From NCBI GenBank assembly GCA_019321725.1, contig CM033106.1, positions 26,648,118 to 26,712,117 of the forward strand: a stretch of 64,000 nucleotides of DNA, written 5' to 3'. The notes under the pieces are model-generated. The model was not told where the DNA came from, searched no databases, and was given only the letters and a program-made list of their open reading frames with translations. Shown here piece by piece: positions 1 to 13,985 of the stretch. A program made the translations under genes and the position numbers. Origin of the DNA: Paulownia fortunei (Eukaryota; Streptophyta; Magnoliopsida; Lamiales; Paulowniaceae). Position 1 is the first letter of the stretch; every line of letters starts with the position of its first letter.

Positions 1-1815
1 ATGAGAATATTCTTATCGTAACATAATCATTTTATTTAAGAAAATGAGTTATATATGAATGATAAAAAATACATATTAGTCAAACTAAAATCATGTCATA
101 TATTTCGCAAGGCATTTTATTTTGTTCTATTTTCCATCCAAACAATTTCCATAAGTAATTCATTTATTTACAAAAATGATAATTTTGGAAAAAAAAATGA
201 CATAAAGTTGGCCTTTACAAAAGTTAAACATTACATTTTTGTGGGGTAGAGGGAATATTAATTCACATAATAATGATACTTTTGAGTTCAGATAGCATAA
301 CTTAAACACTTTATGGCATAATTATGTGGGAATGTAAAGTAATTTTATGTGTTTTTTTTTTAAATAAAAAAAAATATTTATATCAATTTGAGATTATATA
401 TATATTAACACCGACTAAAATATAATAAATTCAATATATCAAATAATAATTTTATTCTATTTTTTTTTTATAATTCAGTCATCACAAATGATTTTATTTC
501 ATTCATATTCTTTATTTATAATTACCAATCATGGGATTGAAATCAAACAAATAATGATAATTTTATTTTTTGTACATATCAAGCGTGAAAAATGTTATAC
601 TCATATCATTTATTTCTAATTATTATTTCATTTATGATTTCATTATATTCCTATTTAATTCTATTCCTGATTTTATTATAAAAATAGAAATTTATTATAA
701 TACGCGACTATTCTACCCTTCATTTTAATTTAAAAAGTTAAATGAGAATATTCTTACCGTAACAATCGTTTTATTTAAGAAAATAAGTTATATATGAATG
801 ATAAAAAAATACATATTAGTCAAGCTAAAATCATGTCATATATTTTGCAAGGCATTTTCTTTTGTTCTATTTTCAATCCAAGCAATTTTCATATGTAATT
901 CATTTATTTACAAAAATGTTAATTTTGAAAAAAAAAAAAAAAAGACATAAAGTTGGCTTTTACAAAAGTTAAACATGACATTTTTGTGGGGTAGAGGGAA
1001 TATTAATTCACATAATAATGATACTTTTGAGTTAAGATAGCATAACTTAAACACTTTATGACATAATTATTTGGGAATGTAAAGTAATTTTATGTGTTTT
1101 TTTTTTAAATAAAAAAATATTTATATCAATTTGAGATTATATATATATATTAACACCGACTAAAGTATAACAAATTCAATATACACAATATATTAAATAA
1201 TAATTTTATTTTAATTTTTTTTTACAATTCAGTCATCACAAATAATTTTATTTCATTCATATTCTTTATTTATAATTACCAATCATGGATTGAAATCAAA
1301 CAAATAATGATGATTTTATTTTTTGTACATATTAAACGTGAGAAATGTTATACTCATATCATTTATTTCCAATCATTATTTCATTTATGATTTCATTATA
1401 TTCCTATTTAATTCTATTCCTGATTTTATTATAAAAATAGAAATTTATTATAATACGCGACTATTCTACCCTTTCTACCCTTCATTTTAATTTAAAAAGT
1501 TAAATGAGAATATTCTTATCGTAATAATTGTTTTATTTAAGAAAATAAGTTATATATGAATGATAAAAAATACATATTAGTCAAACTAAAATCATGTCAT
1601 ATATTTCGCAAGGCATTTTATTTTGTTCTATTTTCCATCCAAACAATTTCCAAAAGTAATTAACTTATTTACAAAAATGTTAATTTTGAAAAGAAAAAAA
1701 ATGACATAAAGTTGGCTTTTACAAAAGTTAAACATGACATTTTTGTGGGGTAGAGGGAATATTAATTCACATAGTAATGATACTTTTGAGTTAAGATAGC
1801 ATAAATTAAACACTT
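1..1815. repeat. Tandem array of an AT-rich unit of about 0.74-0.76 kb
   Basis: Three copies follow each other head to tail. Each begins with atgagaatattctta: at 1, at about 742 and at about 1504. The first two copies are about 741 and 762 bases long. The third stops matching at about 1815, after roughly 310 bases. Copies differ by point changes and small indels, for example in poly-A runs and a duplicated cta-ccctt stretch near 1470. The array may continue beyond the left edge. I see no coding capacity and no terminal repeats, so it could be a satellite-like array or repeated segmental duplication. Confidence 0.9.
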
Positions 1816-3079
1816 GAGAGAATTTGTGACTTCAATTATTTGCTCATAAGAGTAGAGTCATGGCAAGACATCGAAATGCATATAATATAATATTAAAAAA
1901 ATATACCATATAATATAATATCTCATCAAGATATGAAGTAAAAACATTGTTGCCTTCCTTGAGTAGTTGAGCAGCAAATTAATACACCACGGATATGTAT
2001 AATATGTTTGTCAATGCCTTTTTAACCATAATTAGGTGTCAATTTGGGTCCTTTTTGATGTATTACTAAATTTTTATTAAAAATAGTTTTTTTTAGTTGT
2101 TTCCAAGTTAAAATTCCTAGATTTATGTTCATAATTGATGGTTTTGTCAAAAGTTTGTTTATATTTTGATGTGTTATTGGAGAGTTACGGGGGAAAAGTT
2201 TGCTTTTGTTTTCTCCTTCCCAAAACAAATTCATTCTTACCCAAAATAAAATAAAGTTCACTATCAACATCGTTATATTATCTATCTAATTATTATATTA
2301 CTATAAATATATTATTTTCTTTTAACATTAAAAATATAATGTATAATATTAAAAATACATGCCTTTAAATGGACAAAAACTTACTTATGTTCTAAAATAA
2401 AATCAAGCATTATTTTCTTTTCCAAATTATTTATCCCAAAATACTCAAAATATGTTCAAACATTGCATTTGGATTCGAGTCCTCACCATGTAACGTGAGT
2501 ATAAAATTATTCTCATAATTATTTAAACTTGAATTTTCTATTAATAACTAACACACTTTACATTCATGTATGTCCTTGCCTTAAAGATGAGTGGATCAAA
2601 TTTATACTATACCAGGTGAAGCGTTTATTGGTCCAATTTTAAGTATGGTGCTTTTTTGGCTATATATATATTTTAACAAATAAATTGTCCAAAACTCATT
2701 ATTATTGATGTTTCTTGATAATAATTGGGATGGAGAAAACATCAATTCAAATTGAAGATAATGTTAATGCATGAATCGGGATTATAGTTTTTCCCATTTT
2801 CATCGATTAAATAATATTTAATTACCTATTTTAAATTGTCAAGTTGTAAATAATTATTTACCAAGATATGATTATCCATCTTCATTCTGTGTGTGTTTTT
2901 GTATGCAGACGAATGATGAATAAATACACTAAATGTAGCATAAGAGACTTACATGAGTGTAACACTAGCTATTTCAAATAATACTATCCATAGAATCCTC
3001 CATCACACATATATATTTAGAAATAAGTTGTTTTTTTAGTTAGTTTATATATGGACTGGCATATCTTCAACCTTATGTT
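1816..3079. other. AT-rich intergenic stretch without a recognised gene
   Basis: Between the tandem array and the p24 promoter I see only AT-rich sequence with short homopolymer runs. There is no open frame resembling a known protein and no structural RNA. Confidence 0.6.
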
Positions 3080-3398
3080 GAGCCCATTGGACAATCAAAC
3101 AGAACAAACATTTGGACTTTGGCCTGTATTTAACTGGGCCACCCACCATCAGATTCAGCCTGTCAGGAAGCTTTAACAAAGCCCAAATATTACAGCGGGT
3201 TATTCGAATCCCAATGCACCCGTGATCTGGTACAATATCATCATGTATGAGAGAAAATTTTTTTAAACAATAACCCGAATCCGAAACAATCTGAGAGCTT
3301 CGGATTTTCGATCCGGTACCCTGCTAGAGATTCCATTCTTCGAGATCGAGATCGTAGGTGTATACGGGACCGAAGGAATCGAATTTGGAGAGATAACG
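3080..3398 (+). promoter_or_regulatory. Proximal promoter and 5' leader of the p24 gene
   Basis: This less AT-rich stretch carries GGGCC/GCCCA motifs of the site II type: agcccatt near 3081, actgggccaccc near 3135 and agcccaaat near 3181. Such motifs are common in promoters of widely expressed plant genes. The assignment is by position and motif only; the transcription start is unknown. Confidence 0.4.
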
Positions 3399-6300
3399 AT
3401 GGGGGCGGGTACTAACGTGCGCTCGGTGCTTCTTTTAGTTTTGCTGTGTGTTCTGCAGAGGGGCGAGGCCATATGGTTGAGTTTGCCGGCGAGTGGGACA
3501 AAGTGCGTCTCCGAAGAAATCCAGAACAACGTTGTCGTTTTAGCCGATTACGTCGTCATTTCCGATGACCACGTCCACCCCACGCCCACCATTTCCGCCA
3601 AGGTTAGGGTTCTTCTTTTTTCCAGATTATTACCTTTATTTTTCTACGTGAGTCTATGTATTTAAATTCGTCTTTTTCTTTTGTACAAAGATAATATTGT
3701 TGCCGATGAAAATATTGAAGTTCGTTTTGAGAAAGTTATTATGGTGCATGCGGACACTAAGCTGGATAAAATGGAAACTAAGTTTAAGTTACCGGTGTTA
3801 GTGACGAGCTTGATGTATTGAGAGGATAGTTAAAAGACTTTCCATTTTAGGTACGTTTTCAAAAGATAAAAGCAATCAAGACTATCAAGGACGTGACTCT
3901 TTTCAGGGGTATCTTGTGTGAGGTTTAGCGTTTTTTTAGAAGGGTTTTCATTGAACATGAGGGAAAGGATTGACTGAGTTAAAATGGAGAAGGATGTGAA
4001 GGGTGATAGACATCCAACTTATTGAATGCATAATTGAGAGGAGGTGGTTGAATGGAATCAATGATCTGTAATATAGTTTTGCTTTGATTCCCATTGATCT
4101 TTAAACACAACAAGGCATCAGTTAAGTTGATGGATTTTTTGTTGTAAAAGACTACACTAGCTATGTTTTCTCAATCTCACTAATTCCTTCCCTGTGGCTA
4201 TTTCCAATCGCCTCTGAATGCTCTTCACTGTATGTTTCTTATACCCTCCTATTATTGTTGAAAGATCTGTTTTTAATACTTTTATTCACTTTAACTTAAT
4301 TAGCTCGATTATTATGTTGTAACATAAATTGCAACATATTGTATAAAGTAAAATTGACACCAATGATTTTTTACGTTGTTCGGATAAACCTACTCCATGA
4401 GGCCACGTCCAGTGAAAGAACAATTCACTAATTCAAGTTGCAAGTATAATATTAGGACTCAAACAATAAATGACTCCCTCTTTTGATTGATGATATTCTT
4501 GTATTGAACCATTTAGTTGAACTTATTTTGTGAGAACACTATTTGAATCCCTTCAATGTTGAAATCCCTTCAAGCAGACTGATCTTTCTCCTGAAAATCC
4601 TCAAATTCTTCTCCCAAAGAATTATGTTCCTCTCCCAAAAAGATCTCACCTGAGGAGTGTTCTGACAACAATGTTGCAACCTGGTTTGCAAATTAAGATA
4701 CTCAGGCTTCTTGACAGACTTGATTTTCTTGTCTAATTACTTCATATAATATTTCGTCTTGGAGACACAAAATATCAGAATTTTCTCTCTAAGCTCGTGT
4801 AGTCGAAGCAAAATCACATTTTTTCCCTTGAGACTCCTTCTATGTAACAATTTTAAATCCCAAAATCTCGAATTTGATTACTTCGTAAATCTCTTTGATT
4901 TGCTACATATATCCGCAAGAGACTTTCTTAATTTGTTGCAATATCTACAAGATGTTCTAGATCTTGTCTTCCTTATGCACAAGATCCTTTCTTTCCATCT
5001 TTATCTCTAAGATATCTTCCCATATTGACTTGATCTCTTCAATCTGTATTACGTTATTACTGCCAATATCATCTTGCAACCTTCCAAGTTTGTCTCATTA
5101 AATCTGCACAAATTCACATAAACACTGTGAGATAATTGACTAATTAAATAGCTTATTTTCAATGTTACAATATGGCAAGTTAAACACCTTCCATATTTGC
5201 ACCATACCAATTCATGCATGAATTTCAACTTATTTTTGCCATTAGTGCCAACCATTCCAACCATGGACTTAATAATTGTTTTTAAGTTTCCCTTGTATTC
5301 CCGCAATTCAATCATGTGATATGTGTTAAAATTAAGGTATCGACAAAAAATTATTTGATATAAGTTTGGAACCAGAATAAAATAAGGGAGCATAAAGGAA
5401 GTATATACTTGTGTTTTACTGCAACATGTTTTATATTGAAAAACAAAAATCATGCTTTTGGTGAGTGAAAGGTAAAGTTTTTTTTCTTCCTTGGTAGTTA
5501 AATGCATGAGAGCATCAAGGCACCAAAAACTCGTGGGGCTTACATGCAAGGAGAGTCACACGTCTCGTCAAAGTGAAGTGTAAAATATATAATTTTCAGC
5601 TTATATCTAGAAAACAAACATTTATCAAAATTCATTTCATCAATAAACAATTCTTAAGGCAGGAGAGAATATAACTTGTTTTTCACATGTAATTAGGCAC
5701 GTACTTGGAAAATTCAATGTATATATCTTTGTTTTATTAAAGCAGCAATATGTAGGAGCAGAACAAATTACAGAAGGTTGGAGCTACCATTGGAGGGCAA
5801 AGCTTTGGGCAGAATAGTTGATGGTCTGTCAGAGAAGAATTAAAAACCTGTAAAACAGCCTGGCTTTCGTTCTTCTACTTTTGTAAAATCCATCCGCAGT
5901 TTGACTATGGTAAACAAGAGAAAAAAGTGGTGTAGCAAAGGCCATTATACTAATAGTTTTCATACAATCAAGTGGTAAGGCAAAAATTGTATATGGAAAA
6001 AGACAGCAGTTAAAAAAATTTAGAAGGAAACTAGGTTATTACATATATAGTCAGTATAACGTGTTCCTTGTGCTTCTGTGTGTGCCTTTTGAACCTGTAA
6101 CATCTCTATTTTTTTCCTCAATTGGAAGAGTTAAATCATATTTTCAATTAGATATGCAAGCTCTTAATCATGTTGAAAAGTGAAAAATATAATTGGGATT
6201 ATGGCTTGTACTTTTAACACATGGAAACGTGGTGCAATAGGAAGGTGGCTGACAATGGTGCAAAGTAATCTTTGTCAATATGTTGCTTCTGCCCATTTGT

Positions 6301-7707
6301 GAGACATCGCTCCACTTATAATTGTGTGGGTGTTTGGAGAAAAAATTTCACCTTCTACTTATGGTTTGCATTTTTTTTGAATTGTTTTCTGTTTATTTAC
6401 TTGTTACAGTATAGTTGTGGATTTTCTCTTTCGAATTTAGCTGGTGGTAGCTAATTCTTACGTGGTCAGACTGATTTATTATAGCTTCCAATTCAATTAT
6501 AGGTTTCAGACTTGAATTTATATGATAGACGGGCACAATTTCAGCTGCCAAAAAACCTAAGAATGATAGGGTAGAACTAGTTCACTTTGGATTGCACCTA
6601 TTCGTTAAATTTCTTTCCTTGATTTGGCATTCTGTCTTTTTTTTTTGTTCCTACTCTCTGTCCCTTCACATGATGTGTCCTGAGTGAGAAGAGATTCTTA
6701 CATAGAGAATATAATTTGTTGCCTGGTCTGGAAACCTGAGAATTTCTTTTAGTTATCCTGGATGATTACTTCCAATTTCCTACATGATTAGTGTGGTTCT
6801 CTATCTTTCTTGAACTGTCCGTCCAACTAATGTGTCTATGTTTCTGCTGTAGGTCACTTCACCATACGGGAATCCCCTACATCACCAGGAAAATGTCACA
6901 CATGGTCAATTTGCTTTTACAACTAGCGAAGGTGGAAATTATCTAGCTTGTTTTTGGGTTGATGGCCATAATCCAGGAGGTGGGGATGTAAGTATTAACA
7001 TTGATTGGAAGACAGGTATTGCAGCAAAGGATTGGGAATCAGTTGCAAGAAAGGAGAAAATTGAGGTGAGACCTTTATTTAAGCTTATTCTCACTTGCCC
7101 AAATGTTGGTATTTTGAGGTAGGCAGATGCACATAAGCAGATATTTTTAAGTAAGATTCTTTTTAGCTTATCTTTGTAGTTAGATGAGGTCGTGCAATTT
7201 CACCTGAGATTTGCATGCTGGGTATTATAAAATGCTGTCAGCATCAATTAAATGTATATCATTTCTGATGGTGGCAAAAGTTCATTGTACTTAGGAATGA
7301 GATTTGAAGCTTAGAAAGTTGTTGCTCATAGTCTGGAATGATTTACGTATTTTGTCCCTCTAGTAGGGTGTTGAGCTTGAGCTAAGAAAGCTTGAAGGAG
7401 CAGTGGAGGCGATCCATGAAAATCTATTGTATCTTAAGAGCAGGTAATTATCTTCTTCCTTTACATAATACATATAAAAATTCAGTTTTTTTTTTTAGAA
7501 TTATTATGCTGCTTATTCTTATTGCTTTAACATTCCAATTCCTTGTGAGTTTGTGCTTGCAGAGAAGCAGAGATGCGGGTTGTGAGTGAAACAACAAATG
7601 CTCGGGTGGCTTGGTTCAGTATCATGTCATTGGGAGTCTGCATTCTGGTTTCAGTTGCCCAGATATGGCACTTAAAAAGATATTTCCAAAAGAAAAAGCT
7701 GATTTAG
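3399..7707 (+). CDS. p24 family (EMP24/GP25L/GOLD) cargo receptor, delta subfamily
   Basis: Four coding exons are supported by splice sites and phase: 3399-3602, 6853-7065, 7367-7443 and 7563-7707, giving 212 residues, the usual p24 length. Residues 1 to about 24 form a signal peptide ending near GEA. A lumenal GOLD domain follows, with the pattern [13 protein letters not shown] and FWVDGHN around residues 70-105. Then come a heptad-like coiled-coil segment ([18 protein letters not shown]), a single membrane segment at about 181-201 and a short cytosolic tail ending KKLI. KKxx is a COPI-binding retrieval signal. From family knowledge, such proteins cycle between ER and Golgi as cargo receptors and coat adaptors. 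The first ATG lies in good context (A at -3, G at +4). Intron 1 is unusually long at 3.25 kb. The gene converges on the F-box gene downstream. Assignment to the delta subfamily rests on the conserved C-terminal half. Confidence 0.93.
3603..6852 (+). other. Long first intron of the p24 gene, probably with transposon-derived DNA
   Basis: The intron runs from a GT after AAG to an AG before the VTSPYG exon. The stretch from about 4330 to 5000 has a higher C content and wording (ttacgttgttcgg, cctactccatgaggccacg) that I associate with widespread dicot repeats. No terminal repeats or target duplication are visible, so the element type is open. No exon-like segment with family similarity was found inside. 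Confidence 0.45.
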
Positions 7708-8825
7708 AGGAAAAAGATAATTTAGGTTTGTTTGATCTACTTGTATTCTGTGACCCCAGTCGAACTCTTAGAACTTTTTTCCTCTTGAATATATTGTTAT
7801 TCTGCAGAATGAATTTTTTGTTGAAAGTATTACCTACACACTTTTACTGTTAGAGATCATAGAAAAATGTTTCCTGTTTCTTTAAATTTTTAAGAGTTAA
7901 TATAATAGGTTCTGATGCTTCTCTGTGTGCGCGCGCCCGTGTGCGCGTAGGCGAGTTGTACATGCAGAACGCAGACCTAAATTTTGTTATGTAAGGATAC
8001 TTTTTGAATTCTTTATTTCCCACTGCATCATTGGCACACGAAAAAAGCAAAAGCTACACTTCATTAATAAGATCCTTAGTCTGACCCCAGCTTTACTAAT
8101 TTTCCACCGTCTATGTTTTGCTACTACCAAATTGTCAGTGTCACGACAGTAGATCGTCTCTGGATGCTTAAATTGCTGGCGATGAACAGTAATGTGATAC
8201 GCCTTTGGTACACTTTGCAGAGTTTGGAACTTCTGAAACAGTGCTTATATGAATATTGTGTGGCCGTTCATGGAAATTTTGATGAGTTTAGCTTGAAATA
8301 AAGAAACTCAATCAGAGAATTTATTGACCCACTGCACATGCTTCCTGTATGTGCTTTCTGATATGCGCTTTTGAACTGTTAAATTCATTGAGAAATCTGA
8401 ACTGTTGGTCAACAAACATATTTTGATGTTTTTGTTATGCTAAGATCAAATTGAGGTTGTATTTAGATTCAAGGATTTGAGAGAGAGCAAATTTATTTGG
8501 TTTGTTCGGATAATTCTAAATTATAATAAATTTCAAATTATTTAATATCTTTATGTGTTATTTTTTCAATTAATCAACTAATCAATTTCACTGGTTGAAA
8601 TAAATTCAGATCTTTAACTCTTAACTCCCTTCATCAATCCAAATTTTGTTTGAAGAGGAAAAAGAAGAGAAACCAAAAAGGATCAAAGAATAATGGATTA
8701 TCACTTCAATTGAAGGAAAATATATTCGTTTTATCATATTTCTAAATAAAATTCAAGAATCCAACACGAGCAATGATCTATTCCAACAACAAAGAAGTGA
8801 AAAAGAAACTCTGAATGAACAATTA
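7708..8825. other. Convergent intergenic region, 3' UTRs
   Basis: This lies between the stop codons of the p24 gene (+) and the F-box gene (-). It is AT-rich, with a short alternating gcgcgc/gtgcgcg patch near 7928-7950, and has no gene-like open frame. It should contain both 3' UTRs. Confidence 0.5.
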
Positions 8826-10310
8826 CTATTCAATTGAAACAATCTTGCGATTCATGTATCTAAATCTGCAAATATCCTCAAAGAAATCATCCGCACTGCT
8901 ATGGCTGCTCTTCATCTGAAGAATCTTTATTGTCATCTTTCTTAAATTCTTTGCATACTTTATCAATGAATCCAAGGTACTCATCTTTTGTTCAGCATTC
9001 AGTGGTGATCTTACCGTGACGACAACCTTCTCAAGGCAGGGAATCAAAAACCTCGAGTCCACCTGCAATATGAGCAATATTTCTGCTTAAATCAAGAATC
9101 CATCGCAATTAGCACTATTTAGGTAAATATGTGCCAAGAACTCTGCATAACCAAAGGCTTAATTATGATGGGAGTTTCCTTTACTTATTGGACTTACATT
9201 TTTTAGGCTGTTCTTTTGACAAAGAGCGGCGAACATGGCACCATGAATGTCAAAAGTTTGCAGCTTGGTATGGCTGTTAAAGAACTCTACAAAATCAATC
9301 TCTGGAAAGGGTAGAAGGTTATCTGAATCCCCAGTGAATTCCACCTTCATGTAGAGGTGCTTAACCTCACTAGCCATTTGAAGCATTTTGCTTATAGCAT
9401 CCCAGCACCATTGTACTCCTCTGATGGTCAGTGTCTCCAAGGCCACAAGTTTCCCAAAGTCCACCCAATAAACTCGTCCTATTATCAGACAATAAAAGGT
9501 CATTAAAACAATATATCATGGCAAACAAGAAACTGAATGTAAGACTATCAGGAAGTTGTTGTAAGTACCTGAATTGTTGGAAATGGAGAGGTTTTTTAAG
9601 CATCGAGTTTCACAAACCCTGATCACACTACAACCTTGTACTTCAAGTGATTCAAGCTTCAATGAATTTACCATGAGCGAGCAGTTGCCAGCTCCAAAAA
9701 AGTCGAGCTTACACTGCTCAATATGAGGATTCTCTATTGAAATAGACCTCAGCCCTTCACAACCAAGAAGCAACAGGTGGGTCAAATTAGGACAAGCACG
9801 AAGCGCGTCAGAAAGTGCATAGTCCTTCAAACTAGCTCCAACAATTTCAAGATTCTTGAGCCTGTGAAAAACATCCCATTTTGGAGATTGGATCATTAGC
9901 ACACCCCAGAGTTTAAGAGACTCCAAATTCCACGCAGCCCTGATGCAGTCCAACTTCGAGGGGATTTCAGTAAAACTCTGGTGCTCAATAATGTTATCCA
10001 TTCTGAGCTCTAGGTTCTTCAAGGAGGGTCCTGCTATAGATAGCCACGTTGCAAGGCCAGAACTCGAAAATGGGCAGTAAACCACCAGTTCCTCTAGTTT
10101 AACAATTGATGAAACCATTTGGCTCACTATGGCATCAGGAGTATTGCCATTGGTAAGGTTGTCAAAAAGATTCCTAGGGAAAAATAGGCTCCTCAAATAA
10201 GGCATTGAATCCTTCCATCTCTTGGAGACACAATTGCAAGATGCCACATCTTTAGCATTGCTCATTAGGGATAAAATGTATTGTACTATAGCATCGGGCA
10301 ATGACTCCAT
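8826..10310 (-). CDS. F-box/LRR-repeat protein (Arabidopsis At1g10780-like)
   Basis: Three exons on the minus strand (10310-9569, 9478-9198, 9062-8826) give 419 residues. The N-terminal F-box (MESLPDAIVQYILSLM, then DVASCNCVSKRWK) occupies about residues 1-45. It is followed by degenerate leucine-rich repeats through about residue 340. The C-terminal part (TVRSPLNAEQKM, SSADDFFEDICRFRYMN) matches the Arabidopsis protein as I remember it. From family knowledge, the F-box binds SKP1 in an SCF ubiquitin ligase and the LRRs select the substrate, which is unknown here. I chose the ATG at 10310 because the family starts with M-[DE]-S-L-P-D. An in-frame ATG at 10334 would add eight residues. The exon junctions restore the reading GRVYWVDFGKL and NSLKNVDSRF. 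Confidence 0.92.
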
Positions 10311-11095
10311 TATCCCAGTAAAACAATCGAACACTTAACCTTCAGTCCCAAAAACTACAACAAAATAATGAGAATCAATTAAACTCTCAACAAGTATTAT
10401 CAACAGAAGCCCATTATTAAGCCTATTTTGCTCATTAAATCCATAAAACAATTGCATAGAAGCAATTTGTCTTCAAATAAATTGAATATGCATATATGAA
10501 ATTCACAGACCAAAATATGCAGATTTAGCTGAATCCCAGCATTTGGTTAATTGGGAAACATGCTATGGGCCTAACTTACCAAATGAGAATGTAATAGAAT
10601 AAATTATGATAACATACCAAAGAATTTTTACGACTATTAATTACATTCTTGAAAATTTCCAAGGTTGAAGTATACATACAGAGAGGTAAATAGGTGCAAT
10701 TCAGAGAAGAACCCAGATTACACATAGTGCGGCTAATTTATATGCATACACAGACATATCTACATTTTTCTGATTTTTGATATGTCCAATTAATAAAATA
10801 TGCAAAAACGAGCTCACTTACAAGATAGATTGTGGGAATGCTAATTTCTTTGTGAGGCTTGGCCAAGAAAGAATGCTTAGATTTAAGCTTCAATTTCAGA
10901 AGCCTTGATTATACAGTATGTGGGTGTGTGTGTGTGTACATGTATTGCTTGTGTATATATACAAATATTAGAGAGAGAAGGGGAGGAGGGTGTGGGGGTA
11001 GGCGCGGTTTTATCAGTAGATTGAGAGGAGCTTTTCAAAAAAATTTGAAACAGAGAGAGAGAGAGACTTTTTTTTTTCCTTTTTACGGGGGTTCA
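10311..11095 (-). promoter_or_regulatory. 5' leader and promoter of the F-box gene, with CT-rich tract
   Basis: Read on the minus strand, about 10960-11090 is rich in CT repeats (for example tctctctctctctctg near 11065), typical of plant 5' leaders and core promoters. No clear TATA box was assigned. An intron in the 5' UTR is possible but cannot be shown. Confidence 0.35.
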
Positions 11096-11139
11096 TGCAT
11101 GCAAAATGAAACCCGCCTTGTTTTTGAACTTTTTTAAAA

Positions 11140-12740
11140 TTTTCGACCGTTTGGCAGTGCACTTGTGAAACCTAATTTTTTTTTTCTTGTGTTGGTAGTT
11201 TGAAATTGATCGTTTTAAAAAAAATTAAAATTTCAAACTTCAAACTTGCTTTTATTTTGAGAGGTTTCTTAAGGTGTTTTCAATTCGTTGAATTAATCAA
11301 ATTAAGTCAAAATTAAAAAATCAGGTATGTTTTAAAATTGAATTAAAAATTTTAATTTGGTATTTACTTTTTAAATTTAATAAATTTTGGTTTTGGTTCA
11401 ATTTTGGTTTACCAATTACGGAATTGTTGTTTCCATATTTTTCTATTAAATTGTTTATATGTACTTTTATATTTATAACTTAATTCTTATACCTTTTTTT
11501 AAATTTTTTTAGTTACTAAAAACTAAAATAATAATAAATGAAAATGCCGTATGATTTATTATTTAATTTTTTATACAATTTGTTATTTTTTTATTCTTTT
11601 ATAATATTTGGTTAACTGAATTATCAAACTGAAAAATAAAATAAAATAGATTAATAATAAAAAAAAATATTGGATACGGGCGTGAATTTTTGCTTTATCG
11701 AAATTTCTGTTAGGTTAGACTGAATGAACACCTTAACAAATTTGTAGGAGTTTTTAGGTTTTTGATCTCAAAAGAATAATAAATGTTCATATGATAGGAT
11801 CCACATAAAACCCATTATATACTGATATTGTGATTTTGTAGAACTTAAGTATCACTACTACATCCTAACTCTATTGAGTTTTTGAAAAGAAAAAAAAAAA
11901 GGAAAAATTGTTCTGCTTGTGATTAGTATTGAACTTAACTTGCAAGTCCTTGCAGATTAAATTTCCATTTTTTCCTTTTGTTTTGCTCCTTAAATCTGGT
12001 GTTTAGACCTTAGCTCTTTCATATATTTGATCATTTAAAGACTTCATAGCAACTAGTTATTTATAAACAGAAAAAAAAATAAATATATATATATATATAT
12101 ATAAGTATATATTAAGAACTGATTATTTTTGTATATTTTAATTTTTAATTTTGTTTTGCTAAAAGGTAATTTATTTACCAAGAAAGAACAAAGCCTCTAA
12201 AAGTTTCAAGAGAATCATGCACGACAAACTTATTTTATTTTTCCAATATGGATATCTTTCCACACTAAAGAATACTCTTTTAAAATTTGAATATACTCTT
12301 TTAAAATTTGAAAACTTTTCACACAGAAGCTTAACCTCTTAAATTTTCAACAACATCTCTATACAAAATTGCAAAATTAAAATTCAACTAAAATATGGAT
12401 GCTAATTGGATAAAAAATCCAATTTTCAATACCAGGAATACGAAGGCTGCTGCTACAAGAAGGTTACAAGAAGACAACCAAATAGAAATCAGAATCCTCT
12501 AACTAGTGCGCAACCCATGAGTAGAACCAACAACAAAAGTTGGAAATAAGTAGCCTGCCCCAACCATTCAAGCTTACTCCACAGACATCACTTTGATTTG
12601 TTTTTCTGTACTGCTTACCCAATACTGAAACTTGAAGTATTACTCTCAGGATCAAGAACTGGCTGTTGCTAAGAAGTCGGTTTTGACCATAAAATATAAC
12701 CTGTCAGATTGGAGAAAAAGAAAAAAAGAACAGGAATTGC
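11140..12740. other. AT-rich intergenic stretch with an (AT)n tract
   Basis: No gene is recognised. It contains a dinucleotide run at about 12083-12103 and a short 22-base duplication (atactcttttaaaatttga) near 12268-12310. Confidence 0.5.
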
Positions 12741-12989
12741 TTGAATCAAGTTCAAGTTCGTATTATTTCAGAATAAATGAATGAATGAACAAAGAGAGAG
12801 ATGGAGTGTATATCTTTTGCCTTGAAGTTAATCATAGATTTCAAATCAAACATTGGAAATGCTTTAGGCACCAACAAAATACCAGGCAAAAGACAACCAT
12901 TCTCTTTGCAAGGACATGGATCATGAAAAATAAATCTGCCAAGATAGTCACTCAACAGCCTGAATTTTCTGCAAATTCCTGCGTAATAT

Positions 12990-13985
12990 GTTTAAATTCA
13001 CTGCTTCCATCACATATACAAGGTTGCACATGTTGCTCAAGAATCGAAAAATATGCATGCCTCCATGAAATGCTACGCAACAGAGGAGTCCCAGATTCCA
13101 CAAAACCACGTAACAAATCCAAGCCACATGCCAATGTAAAAATGGTGGTATCTTGAAATGGTCACCTGCATTTCTAGAATGCCTTCACTCGCTTTTCCAC
13201 CAAGACAATGTGAACTCCTCCTCAGATGTGTCACTCTTGGGGCAGAACCTCCAAGAGAATGCCACAGAGACTTGGATTTCCAGCATAGGAAGCCACTGCA
13301 ACAGAGTTGTTTCTGAGTAGTCCACAATAAGTTTTTCTCCCTGTCAAGTTGTTATAAGAAGGATCAGCAGCTACTAAACTATGTAGCTGTTCCAGGCTAA
13401 TTGGAATGGTGCAGGTCTGCAGGAGAGCCTATTTCTGGACAAATCCAACAGTTCTAAACCTACCAAAGAACTCATCTTCTGTGGAATGGCTCCCATCAGA
13501 GAATTTATTGAATGATTCCAAATACCCAATTGAGCAACGTTGGTTATCTCTTCTGGGATAGTCCCAGATAATTGATTTGATGAAAGGTCCACCATCTTGG
13601 GAACATGGTAAGAAAGGTCTATGGTACGTGACCAAATAATGAGTGATGGATCCATAGTTTCAATCTTCAAAATTGGAGCAAGTCTCTATTGTATGCAATG
13701 AATGGATCATAGATTTAAAGAACGCTTGGCCTCGACCTAGTCAGAGTTGGCAAATTGTCGGTGCAACTTGGGATTTTTCCAAATAAGAAGTTCGAACTGA
13801 GATCCAAAAGTACTAGATATTTCAAATTAAAAGGAATGTTTCCTGCAAGTTTATTACCACTTAAATGAAGAACCATCAAATTCATAACACTTTCTCCAAT
13901 CCATGGAGGAATTTTTCCAGGCAGGGTATTGTTTGCAAGATCCATAACATAAAGATGTCTGCAATTCTTCAATGATAAGGGAGGT
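12990..13985 (-). pseudogene. Decayed LRR receptor-like protein, C-terminal half only
   Basis: Minus-strand fragments in several frames together resemble the end of an extracellular LRR receptor-like protein. At 13985-13715 is SLKNCRHLYVMDLANNTLPG followed by LHLSGNKLAGNIP and LDLSSN. At about 13610-13400 are MVDLSSNQLSGTIPEEITN and LELLDLSRNRLS. At about 13170-13020 is a membrane segment (MWLGFVTWFCGIW) followed, after a frame change, by SWRHAYFSILE, which matches the juxtamembrane RSWRHAYF motif of the family. Stops, frameshifts and a missing stretch in the island-domain/LRR part break the frame, and no N-terminal LRRs or signal peptide are present. It is therefore a truncated pseudogene of the Cf/EIX type, unless a sequencing problem is involved. 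Confidence 0.8.
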